Shown here piece after piece: positions 1 through 7,131 of a stretch of DNA of 9,517 bases. Under the pieces are notes generated by a model. The model was not told the DNA's origin. It did not search any database and saw only the letters and a list, made by a program, of their open reading frames with translations. The translations under genes were made by a program, and so were the position numbers. Origin of the DNA: Deltaproteobacteria bacterium (GTDB lineage Bacteria; Desulfobacterota; Syntrophobacteria; B119-G9); NCBI GenBank assembly GCA_003646715.1, contig QMLL01000042.1:1-9517 (forward strand), in the 5' to 3' direction. How positions within the stretch are numbered: position 1 is the stretch's first letter; the number at the start of each line of letters is the position of its first letter.

Positions 1-6
1 AAAGGG

Positions 7-1032
7 ATGGAACACATAGCGGTAGTTGGTGCAGGGAGCTGGGGAACAACTCTGGCGAACCTCCTGGCTGTTAAGGGCTACAGAATAGATCTGTGGGTAT
101 TTGAGCCCGAATTAGTGGATATAATAAAGACGGAAAGGGAAAACACTTATTTCCTGCCAGGTTTCAAGCTGTCCGATAACATTTACCCGTCCAATTCACT
201 TGAAAAAGTTGTAATCAAAAAAGATATTGTCGTAATGGTTGTTCCGTCTCAGGTTTATCGAACAGTTGCCCGGCAGATGATTCCTTTCTTGAAGGATAAT
301 GCAGTTGTTGTCAGCGCCAGTAAGGGTATAGAAAACGAGACACTTTTTACGATGACGGGTGTCTGGCAGGAAGAATTATCGGGTATAAAGAAAAAAGTGG
401 AAATAGCTACCCTGGGTGGACCATCCTTCGCAAAGGAAGTTATAAGAGGAATTCCTACTGCCGTAACGGTGGCATCAACGTATCCGTCACTTGCGAGGGA
501 ACTCCAGAAAATCTTTTCCACTAAGTATTTTAGAGTATACACCAGCACAGATAAAATAGGTGTTGAACTAGGAGGAGCGCTCAAAAACGTGATCGCTATT
601 GCAGCTGGTATTACTGATGGCCTTGGATTCGGGCACAATACCAGGGCAGCCCTGATCACCAGAGGACTGGCGGAGATGATCCGCCTCGGTGTAAAAATGG
701 GGGCTCAACCCCTGACTTTTGCGGGCCTTTCAGGTATAGGAGATTTACTTTTAACCTGTACCGGTGACTTGAGCAGGAATAGAACAGTGGGCTTAAAGCT
801 GGGGCAGGGTAAGACTCTTGAAGAAATACTCGAAAACATGAAAATGGTTGCAGAAGGGGTTGCCACAACCAGGTCCGTGTATAACCTGGCGAAGAAAATG
901 GAAGTTGACATGCCAATAGCTACCGGTGTCTACCAGATTCTTTTCGAAGGTAAAAAACCGATGGATGCTTTGAAAGAACTAATGGAAAGGGAATTGAAAG
1001 CGGAACTTTCTGAAGTCATCTCGCCTTTGTAA
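7..1032 (+). CDS. gpsA: Glycerol-3-phosphate dehydrogenase [NAD(P)+]
   Basis: Cytoplasmic enzyme that interconverts dihydroxyacetone phosphate and sn-glycerol-3-phosphate, the backbone precursor of phospholipids. The 341-residue length is normal for the family. The N-terminus has the Rossmann dinucleotide-binding motif GAGSWGTTLA (about residues 8-17). The middle carries GGPSFAKEV, and the substrate/catalytic region GALKNVIAIAAG contains the conserved lysine K193. This is followed by GHNTRAALITRG and the C-terminal GLSGIGDLLLTC plus LSRNR signatures. The start is fixed by the Rossmann strand beginning at residue 3, as usual in GpsA. Only six bases precede it (AAAGGG), so its promoter and any better ribosome-binding site lie outside the window. 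No residue looks abnormal. The next gene begins 31 bases downstream on the same strand, so co-transcription is plausible. Confidence 0.97.
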   Translation: MEHIAVVGAGSWGTTLANLLAVKGYRIDLWVFEPELVDIIKTERENTYFLPGFKLSDNIYPSNSLEKVVIKKDIVVMVVPSQVYRTVARQMIPFLKDNAVVVSASKGIENETLFTMTGVWQEELSGIKKKVEIATLGGPSFAKEVIRGIPTAVTVASTYPSLARELQKIFSTKYFRVYTSTDKIGVELGGALKNVIAIAAGITDGLGFGHNTRAALITRGLAEMIRLGVKMGAQPLTFAGLSGIGDLLLTCTGDLSRNRTVGLKLGQGKTLEEILENMKMVAEGVATTRSVYNLAKKMEVDMPIATGVYQILFEGKKPMDALKELMERELKAELSEVISPL

Positions 1033-1063
1033 TAATATTTTACCCATCATCTGGATCAAATCT

Positions 1064-3322
1064 ATGGAAAACAGTCAAGCTTTGTTACCTCAAGTACCTG
1101 AGTATATCAACGGCCTTGAAGCTGTACTTGAAAAGTATGAGGAAATTGTCAAAGTAGACGCTAGGGTGCTGGAGCTGTGGAAAAAGCACCTAAGTGCGGC
1201 AAGGGAAGGAGCCGAAAACCCCTTATTCAGAATAGCTGTTGTGGGGACGGTAAAAGCTGGCAAAAGCACTCTTATAAACTCTCTGCTGGAAACGGATCTC
1301 TTAAAAAGAGGTGCAGGGATTATTACTGCTTTCATAACCCGCATTGTTGATTCCGAAGATGTCAGTGGATGGGTTAAATTGAAAAGCTGGGAACAAATTA
1401 ACGAGCACATCAGAAATTGCCTACAAATCTTGCCACTGAGTGATCTTTCAAGAAAGCAAAAGAAGATAATCTCTAACTTTGATCTCCGGTCGGATGATCA
1501 CAGGGATGAATTGAAAAACTGGCTGGAGATTCTGAAAAAAGAACAAATGTTCTATAAAGCGGGAATCGACTCGAATATTGTTGTGCTGGGTGCATACCTC
1601 AACGGATTTGCCAGGGTTTCTCAATATATTAAAGAGGGTATCGAGAGCGAGATCACGTTTCACAAAGATAGTATCTACGAGCATCAGAAATTCGTCGGAA
1701 ATGAAAGTGTTGCTGTATACCTGATGGACATGGAACTACGGTGGCCATTAGCAAATCTCGGGGATTCCCTGGAAATAGCCGACTGCCAGGGTATCGATTC
1801 GCCCAACCCACTTCATTTTTCTCTCGTTCAAGACTACCTGCTGAAAAGTCATTTTATTACCTACATCATCAATACAAGAATAGGTTTGAGGGAAGCAGAC
1901 TTTAAGCTACTGAAGGCTATAGAAAAGCTAAAGCTTTATCCCAACACCGTTTTTATCTTAAACGTAGATTTTGACTCCCACTCATCAATCGAAGACTGGA
2001 ATGACCTTGAATCAAAGGTTAAAAGGGATCTTTCTTTTGTTGCAATAGACCCGCAGATCTTCAGTTTCTCTTGCCTCTACCACCTGATGGCGAATACTGT
2101 GGAAAAGATATCTGATGTTGAGAAAATGAGGCTTGAAATGTGGAAGAGGCAAGTAAATTTCATCCAGAAATCAGCCGAAAGTTTTGAAAAGTTTAAGATA
2201 CACCTAAAGAGGGTTATAGAAGAGAAGAGAGAGAACCTGATTATAGAGACCACATACACAAAACTTTTCTTGCTTGCAGCTAACTTGTTGGATTCTCTAA
2301 ATTTAAGGATGGATTTGCTGGATAAAAGTGATGAAAAACTGGAGTTTATTTCAGCAGAAATTGAAAGTTATAACGAGACGGTAAATCGACAGCTTGGAGC
2401 GGTGGAAAATATGTTAGAAGGATTGCAAGACAGTCTAAAAAAAGAGATCGGCAGAAAAGTAGATGATTTTTTCACGGGCAGCGAAAACTCGGCTACAAGA
2501 ATTGCGCTTGATGCCATTGACAATTTCCAGATCGAAAAAAGGTTCGTAAGAAGCAAGATAGCTGATCACAAACAGATGGCGCTAAATATGTACGCATTCT
2601 ATCTGGAGTTTAAAGAGCTGTTAACAACGGTTTTGGTAGAAAAGGTTAAGCTAAATATCCTTGAATTTGCCGAGGACCTGAAGAAATACATATCGGGAGA
2701 ACTGGGGAAACAGGGAAGAGCATACTGGAATTTGCTATCTGGTACTCTTAAAAGCTATCAGCAAGACTTTGAGTCCATCGGCATTAGAAAGTCATTCGAT
2801 ACAGAACTCCCTTTTACTCTTGAGGCTTTTTCATCAGAGATCGAAATTCCGCCCTTTGATGACCTTTTATCCCAGGAAGGCATAGGGAAGAGTACCTTCA
2901 TGGTAAAATTTGGCATCAGGCAGATGAGTCATTTTCTGAGTTCTTTTAGAAAAAAAGTCCTGGGGTATAAAAAAAGCAAAAAAGAAGACTATTTTGATGA
3001 AATGCTGAAAGAAGCCGTTAATTTCATGAAAAATGAGGCCAAAAAAGATTTGCTCTTTTCCCTACAGGATTATCATCAGAATTTTAAATTTCGATACGCT
3101 TATAAATTAGTTGATATTTACCTGGACAAGCTTAAGAAAATGTTTGAAAATCGCATCGAAATAGCAATTCTGGAAACCAGATCTGCGCTAGAAGCTGTTA
3201 GTGAAAGGAAAGAGACAAGCAGCGAGATTGCGGAAAAATTATCCCAGCTTAAAGGGAGGCTGGAATCTATCGAGAAAGACCTTAGAATCATCGTAAGAAC
3301 ACCAATTCCCGGGTCATCTTAA
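1064..3322 (+). CDS. Bacterial dynamin-family GTPase
   Basis: Large 752-residue GTPase of the dynamin superfamily, expected to act at the inner membrane in remodelling or repair. Its specific role cannot be read from the sequence. The G1 P-loop is GTVKAGKS (residues 61-68), and the GKST-INSLL context is typical of bacterial dynamins. T88 in GIITAFITRI is a likely switch-I threonine. G3 is DCQG (240-243), in place of the usual DxPG. G4 is degenerate: N300-V-D-F-D304 replaces [NT]KxD. About 170 residues separate G1 from G3, longer than in a minimal G domain. Residues from about 370 to the end are almost entirely charged and helical, with likely coiled coils near 415-460 and 715-745. No signal peptide or clear transmembrane segment is visible, so membrane contact would be peripheral. 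ATG 1064 is the first good start after gpsA, but the Shine-Dalgarno is weak (TGGATC at 1052-1057), which may mean low expression or coupling to gpsA. A more general dynamin-like GTP-binding protein is the fallback call. Confidence 0.85.
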   Translation: MENSQALLPQVPEYINGLEAVLEKYEEIVKVDARVLELWKKHLSAAREGAENPLFRIAVVGTVKAGKSTLINSLLETDLLKRGAGIITAFITRIVDSEDVSGWVKLKSWEQINEHIRNCLQILPLSDLSRKQKKIISNFDLRSDDHRDELKNWLEILKKEQMFYKAGIDSNIVVLGAYLNGFARVSQYIKEGIESEITFHKDSIYEHQKFVGNESVAVYLMDMELRWPLANLGDSLEIADCQGIDSPNPLHFSLVQDYLLKSHFITYIINTRIGLREADFKLLKAIEKLKLYPNTVFILNVDFDSHSSIEDWNDLESKVKRDLSFVAIDPQIFSFSCLYHLMANTVEKISDVEKMRLEMWKRQVNFIQKSAESFEKFKIHLKRVIEEKRENLIIETTYTKLFLLAANLLDSLNLRMDLLDKSDEKLEFISAEIESYNETVNRQLGAVENMLEGLQDSLKKEIGRKVDDFFTGSENSATRIALDAIDNFQIEKRFVRSKIADHKQMALNMYAFYLEFKELLTTVLVEKVKLNILEFAEDLKKYISGELGKQGRAYWNLLSGTLKSYQQDFESIGIRKSFDTELPFTLEAFSSEIEIPPFDDLLSQEGIGKSTFMVKFGIRQMSHFLSSFRKKVLGYKKSKKEDYFDEMLKEAVNFMKNEAKKDLLFSLQDYHQNFKFRYAYKLVDIYLDKLKKMFENRIEIAILETRSALEAVSERKETSSEIAEKLSQLKGRLESIEKDLRIIVRTPIPGSS

Positions 3323-3545
3323 CACCTATTATTATTTCTTCAAATATTCATCATGGTCTGCTAATATTTAACGCTTTCAGAACGATTTCCTTGTTATTTC
3401 TGTGCTGATGTTTTGTGGGTTCCCGCATACTCAAACTTGAGTCACCAAAACAATGGTTCGTAATTTTTTTGATAACAGCAATGAACAATACGTGGTCCTG
3501 AAAATACTAACAAAAAAGATCAATAATTTTAAGAAGGTGTGAAAA
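3323..3545. other. Intergenic region upstream of the glnD-like gene
   Basis: This AT-rich gap shows no coding potential on the + strand. It contains an AT-only 7-base inverted repeat (AAATATT 3342-3348 / AATATTT 3363-3369), a nested inverted-repeat element (listed separately) and a seven-T tract at 3464-3470. I see no convincing intrinsic terminator after the dynamin-like gene and no strong sigma-70 or sigma-54 promoter. The best sigma-70 guess is TTGAGT (3437-3442) with TAATTT (3461-3466), which matches poorly at -10. The promoter for the glnD-like gene is nevertheless most likely here, given the gap length. Confidence 0.6.
3410..3451. promoter_or_regulatory. Nested inverted-repeat element
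   Basis: A perfect 6-2-6 palindrome, ACTCAA-AC-TTGAGT (3429-3442), sits one base after an imperfect 6-2-6 repeat, TGTGGG-TT-CCCGCA (3414-3427). Both lie inside outer arms GTTTTG (3410-3415) and CAAAAC (3446-3451). As RNA, the outer stem could extend by TG/CA with one bulged base. As DNA, either palindrome could be a repressor or activator operator. A T-tract starts 12 bases after the outer arm, too far for a standard intrinsic terminator. The function is inferred; only the symmetry is directly seen. Confidence 0.35.
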
Positions 3546-6143
3546 ATGAATTTTATCACTGATAGTTTACAGAAAAAGAAAAAGCAACTGGAAGAGTCCC
3601 TGGCTCCAAGTCCTGAGCAGAATGCAAGTCTTGTAGAAGTGGCTTTGATGTCTCTATATAACATGCTTGCAAATCGTTTTGTCTCGGAAGCGAACAACTT
3701 ACGGAAAAGCGGCACAATTGTCGCCATAGGTCACTTCGGAAGGAGATTGCTCGGCATTCACTCACCCGTGGAAGTTTTGCTGATTATGGATCCTGAAAGA
3801 GATAGATGGAGGAACGAGTGGTTTGAGGGTATATTCTATCCTCTCAGAGACGCCGGCTGGGAACTTGTTACGTTGAGTGGCAGCCTTAAAGAAATAATGC
3901 AGAAAGCTGAAGAAGACTTCGCTTTTTTTCAGAGTCTTTTGTTTAGCAGGTTTATATCGGGAAACAGGGAGTTTTTTAATGATTTCAGAGAAATGCTGGA
4001 TGAGTTGATTGATAGAAAGCGCGATGAATTTTTGCCGAAATTGCGTGACCAATTTGAGAATCGACGCAAAGAGTGCTCATCGGAAGAATACTGGCTGGAA
4101 CCGGACCTTTTCTATAATCCTGGTGGTATCCATGATATTCTTGGCATTCAATCCGCCGCCTATGTTGGTTTTAAGGCCTATACGCTGGAAGATGCCATTT
4201 TCCAGGGGCTTCTAACGAGGCAAGAACTGGATTGGCTGTCTGCTGCGTCCGACTTTTTTATGAACATAGTGAACCTTCTTCAAACCATGAAAAAACGTTA
4301 CTTGCACCGACTCGGTTTTCTTGACCAGATAGAGGTCGCAGATCGTCTCGGATACGAGGAGAAGGGGGGATTTCAGGCTGTTGAAGTGTTTATGCGAGAA
4401 CTACATAAGCATCTCGATAGCGTCAAAATAGTTATAGATTTGTTCTGGACGAGGTTTGAGGAGCTGGAGGAAGTGAGGGGAGAGCCGGAAGTTGTTCGGG
4501 AAGTTTCGAAGAAAGAAATATATCCTGGCCTGAGAGCAGAGCGGGGCAAGTTATATGTTTCGCCTGCCAAATTTCAAGCTACGGAGAAAAATTTGTTGCT
4601 TCTGTTTGACAACGCACTGAAGTACGAACTGAAACTGAGTAGCCAGGCAATTCAGTGGTGTACCCACCATTTAAATGCTCTAAATATGTCGAGTCTTTAC
4701 GATGAAGAAGTGAGAAGTGTTTTTTGGGATATTATTTTGTCTGACAAAGACAGGGGCTCTATGTTAAGGACGCTGTATAACTTAAGAGTCCTGCACGCGC
4801 TTGTTCCCGAGCTGGAGACAGTCCATGCACTAGTCGAGCACGATTCTTTTCATGTGTTTCCCGTTCATGAACATCACCTTCAGACATATGAGGTAGTGAA
4901 GAAACTTTTGAGCGGAGAATACGAGAACAGAGAGCCCGAATTAACTCAAATAGCGCAGCGAATCAGAAAGCCGGGAATATTGTTACTTGCGGCGTTTCTA
5001 CACGATATTGGCAAAGCCGGCGGCGGAGACCATGCCGAGGTGGGAGGAAGAATTGTTGTTCCGATTGCTCAGAGACTCGGCTTAAACGAAGAAGATACAG
5101 AATTCCTCCAGTTTTTGGTTCATAGACACGTGTTACTGGTTGAAAATGCGTCACTTAGAGATCTTTCAGATGAAGAGATGCTGAGAAAATCATGTGAAAT
5201 CATTATAAATCCCGAAAGGTTAGATCACGCGCTTCTACTCTCGTTTGCTGTAATGAAATCCCTGGGGTCCAATGCCCAGCAGAAATGGGAAACAACGCCG
5301 GTTCAAAAGCTTTACCACCTCATTCGACACCGCATGGAAAAAGGTGAGCCGGATGAAAAAGCGATCGAAGAGCGCCTCAGTCGGTTGAAATCAGAAGTGT
5401 ACGAAAAGGTAAAAGACTTCATGTCCGAAGCTGACCTGGAGAAGCATTTCAAACAATTAGCGGGAAGGTACTTATTGGCAGTAACCCCGGATACCATGGT
5501 GAAACACCTGAAGCTGGAAGCGCAACTGGACGGAAAACAGATCACATGGGAAGTTGAGAAGCTGAGAAAAAACGAGGCGGAGTTAACAATTGTTACAAGA
5601 GAATCCCTAGGTTTCCTGGCAAAGGCCGCAGGAGTTATCACGCTCCATGATCTTGACATCAGGGAAGCCCAAATATTTACGAAAGATAACGGTGTTCTCC
5701 TGGTTATATTCCATTTATTGCTTCCGCGCACGACGGAAGAGTATCAGAACTGGGATGTCCTTCTAAGAGATCTTGAAAAAGTTGTCGGTGGCAAAATTGC
5801 CATAGACTACCGCATCGCTTCTAAAGCTCTAAAAGATTTTAGCGAGCAGAGAGGTAGAACGCATTGGCGTCCGAGCAAGGTCCTGATTGATAATGAATCA
5901 TCTGAAAAATACACCATCCTGGAAGTCTATTCCGATGACAGGCCTGGGCTGCTTTATACCATAACTAAGACTCTGGTGGATATGCAGTTAAGAATATTTG
6001 TCGCGAAAATATCGACCCAGATAGATCAGGCCGTTGACGTATTTTATGTCAGAACTGCAGACGGGAAGAAAATGGAGGATACGCAGCAGATAGAAGAAAT
6101 AGAGAATGCCTTGAAATTCTGGTTAGATACACATTTGTTCTAG
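3546..6143 (+). CDS. GlnD-like protein (degenerate nucleotidyltransferase, HD, two ACT domains)
   Basis: Has the full architecture of GlnD, the bifunctional PII uridylyltransferase/uridylyl-removing enzyme, at near-usual length (865 residues; E. coli GlnD is 890). The N-terminal NT domain aligns with the GlnD signature GGYGRGELxPxSDxD, but here it reads GHFGRRLLGIHSPVEVLL (62-79). Both metal-binding aspartates are changed (P74, E76), so uridylyl transfer is probably lost. The linker domain keeps PGGIHDI (192-198), matching PGGLRDI of GlnD. The HD domain looks intact: H443 in HEHH, H486-D487 in HDIGKAGGGDH, and H526/H528 in VHRHVLL. ACT1 spans about 679-745, and ACT2 about 789-860 with DDRPGLLYTI. 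The protein should be cytoplasmic. By inference it is a ligand-sensing phosphohydrolase, possibly removing a nucleotide from PII or another protein, rather than a two-way modifying enzyme. No glnB, glnA or amtB is in the window. ATG 3546 has a good Shine-Dalgarno (AAGGTG at 3534-3539). The crotonase gene follows after 18 bases. Confidence 0.88.
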   Translation: MNFITDSLQKKKKQLEESLAPSPEQNASLVEVALMSLYNMLANRFVSEANNLRKSGTIVAIGHFGRRLLGIHSPVEVLLIMDPERDRWRNEWFEGIFYPLRDAGWELVTLSGSLKEIMQKAEEDFAFFQSLLFSRFISGNREFFNDFREMLDELIDRKRDEFLPKLRDQFENRRKECSSEEYWLEPDLFYNPGGIHDILGIQSAAYVGFKAYTLEDAIFQGLLTRQELDWLSAASDFFMNIVNLLQTMKKRYLHRLGFLDQIEVADRLGYEEKGGFQAVEVFMRELHKHLDSVKIVIDLFWTRFEELEEVRGEPEVVREVSKKEIYPGLRAERGKLYVSPAKFQATEKNLLLLFDNALKYELKLSSQAIQWCTHHLNALNMSSLYDEEVRSVFWDIILSDKDRGSMLRTLYNLRVLHALVPELETVHALVEHDSFHVFPVHEHHLQTYEVVKKLLSGEYENREPELTQIAQRIRKPGILLLAAFLHDIGKAGGGDHAEVGGRIVVPIAQRLGLNEEDTEFLQFLVHRHVLLVENASLRDLSDEEMLRKSCEIIINPERLDHALLLSFAVMKSLGSNAQQKWETTPVQKLYHLIRHRMEKGEPDEKAIEERLSRLKSEVYEKVKDFMSEADLEKHFKQLAGRYLLAVTPDTMVKHLKLEAQLDGKQITWEVEKLRKNEAELTIVTRESLGFLAKAAGVITLHDLDIREAQIFTKDNGVLLVIFHLLLPRTTEEYQNWDVLLRDLEKVVGGKIAIDYRIASKALKDFSEQRGRTHWRPSKVLIDNESSEKYTILEVYSDDRPGLLYTITKTLVDMQLRIFVAKISTQIDQAVDVFYVRTADGKKMEDTQQIEEIENALKFWLDTHLF

Positions 6144-6161
6144 TTTTGAGGGAGAAGTTTC

Positions 6162-6944
6162 ATGGAATACAAGAATATTGTGTTTGGAGTAGAGGAGAGG
6201 GTTGGAATAATAACTCTTAACCGTCCTGAGAAGAGAAATGCACTGTCGCTTGAACTTATGCAAGAAATGATTAACCTCTTGAGGAAATTGCAAGCCAACA
6301 GGGATATCCATGTGGTGATTTTAAAAGGAAATGGTCCGGCATTCTGTGCCGGACACGATATGGCGGAAATGGTTGGCGAAGACAAAGGAATAAATCAATT
6401 TAGAAAAATATTTACTGTTTGTACTGAAATGATGCTTCTGCTCCACAAGATTCCCCAGCCTGTGATTGCTCAGGTACATGGAATTGCCACCGCTGCAGGA
6501 TGCCAGCTTGTTGCAGCTTGTGATCTGGCCATTGCTTCACAGGAAGCCAGATTTGCAACGCCGGGCGTCAAAATAGGCCTTTTTTGTACGACCCCAATGG
6601 TTCCGCTTGTGCGGGCAATTGGGCGGAAAAGAGCAATGAAAATGTTGCTCACCGGGGAGTTTATAACAGCTGATGAAGCGGAAAGATTCGGGTTGGTGAA
6701 TGAGGTAGTTCCCGCTGAAAAACTGGAAAAAAGAACCAGAGAGTTTGCCTCCGAAATCGCGGCATACAGTGGATGGACAGTGGGTATAGGAAAGGAAGCA
6801 TTTTATAATCAGATTGATATGGAAGAAAAGGAGGCATATTTTTATGCCAAGGAAGTAATAGCGTCGAACTGTTTAACATACGATGCGCAGGAAGGGATGC
6901 GGGCGTTCTTGGAAAAGAGAAAGGCAGTATGGAAAAACAATTAA
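6162..6944 (+). CDS. Enoyl-CoA hydratase/isomerase family protein, ECHDC3-like
   Basis: Crotonase-fold protein of 260 residues, the normal length, expected to be cytoplasmic and to bind an acyl-CoA thioester. The oxyanion-hole segments are CAGHD (62-66) and GIATAAGCQLVAACDLA (about 106-122). The run ATAAGCQL, FATPGVKIGLFC and the C-terminal DAQEGMRAFLEKR resemble the ECHDC3 branch more than classical FadB/crotonase hydratases. The two catalytic glutamates of rat crotonase (E144 and E164) correspond here to Q115 and G135, so plain 2-enoyl-CoA hydration is doubtful. The actual substrate and reaction are unknown. ATG 6162 has a clear Shine-Dalgarno (AGGGAG, about 6148-6153). It lies 18 bases after the glnD-like gene, so the two are likely one operon. 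A catabolic operon is not evident, because no acyl-CoA dehydrogenase, thiolase or ligase is adjacent. Confidence 0.9.
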   Translation: MEYKNIVFGVEERVGIITLNRPEKRNALSLELMQEMINLLRKLQANRDIHVVILKGNGPAFCAGHDMAEMVGEDKGINQFRKIFTVCTEMMLLLHKIPQPVIAQVHGIATAAGCQLVAACDLAIASQEARFATPGVKIGLFCTTPMVPLVRAIGRKRAMKMLLTGEFITADEAERFGLVNEVVPAEKLEKRTREFASEIAAYSGWTVGIGKEAFYNQIDMEEKEAYFYAKEVIASNCLTYDAQEGMRAFLEKRKAVWKNN

Positions 6945-6972
6945 GGAGGAATTTCAGATGCCATCTGGCTAG
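6945..6972 (+). other. Strong ribosome-binding site with a four-codon ORF
   Basis: Directly after the crotonase stop comes GGAGG (6945-6949), then eight bases, then ATG at 6958. This frame reads Met-Pro-Ser-Gly and stops at TAG 6970-6972. The spacing is ideal for initiation, yet no gene follows: the next 160 bases have stops in every forward frame. It could be a remnant of a deleted third operon gene, or a translated mini-ORF. The signal is visible, but its role is unknown. Confidence 0.4.
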
Positions 6973-6995
6973 CAGTTAATACCTGTTGAAATAAA

Positions 6996-7012
6996 CTGGC
7001 ATAACCATTGCT
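6996..7012 (+). promoter_or_regulatory. Sigma-54 (RpoN) -24/-12 promoter
   Basis: The sequence CTGGCATAACCATTGCT matches the RpoN consensus YTGGCACR-N4-TTGCW at nearly every defined base. The invariant GG (6998-6999) and GC (7010-7011) are exactly ten bases apart. Transcription should start near 7022-7024, giving a leader of about 110 bases before the L,D-transpeptidase start at 7132. Such promoters need an AAA+ enhancer-binding activator, whose sites would be expected about 80-150 bases upstream, inside the end of the crotonase gene. An imperfect inverted repeat, CAGTTAAT (6973-6980) / ATAAACTG (6991-6998), overlaps the -24 element. No activator gene is in the window. Confidence 0.72.
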
Positions 7013-7131
7013 CCTGACCCTTATGTTAATGAGTTTTGAGCTGTAATTTGGCTGGGAAACCACGGGGATACATAAATAAAAAAGTTTGTTTATTGATTAG
7101 ATGAGGTTAGAATTTGTAATGAGGCGGAGCG
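7013..7131. other. Leader of the L,D-transpeptidase operon
   Basis: This is the likely 5' untranslated region from the sigma-54 start. It has stops in all forward frames and a short AT-rich inverted repeat, AATAAA (7075-7080) / TTTATT (7089-7094). A Shine-Dalgarno GAGG (7121-7124) lies seven bases before ATG 7132. A 12-codon ORF (7101-7139) overlaps the start of the transpeptidase gene, but no SD stands clearly before it. I recognise no riboswitch. Confidence 0.4.

Noticed and set aside
255..659. Antisense ORF inside gpsA, and similar reverse-strand ORFs throughout
   Set aside because: They lie opposite well-conserved genes, show no recognisable domains and have no ribosome-binding context; they are shadows of the real frames.
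3342..3369. Intrinsic terminator after the dynamin-like gene (AAATATT/AATATTT)
   Set aside because: The stem is all A-T with a 14-base loop and no following T-tract.
3437..3466. Sigma-70 promoter TTGAGT / TAATTT
   Set aside because: The -10 matches only three of six consensus positions, the spacing is 18, and the -35 is part of a palindrome; not strong enough to annotate as a promoter.
3546..6143. Naming the gene glnD as a functional PII uridylyltransferase
   Set aside because: The SDxD acidic motif needed for nucleotidyl transfer is replaced by SPVE, so the standard name would overstate the evidence.
7075..7094. Hairpin or regulatory repeat AATAAA/TTTATT in the transpeptidase leader
   Set aside because: Short, all A-T and expected by chance in an AT-rich spacer.
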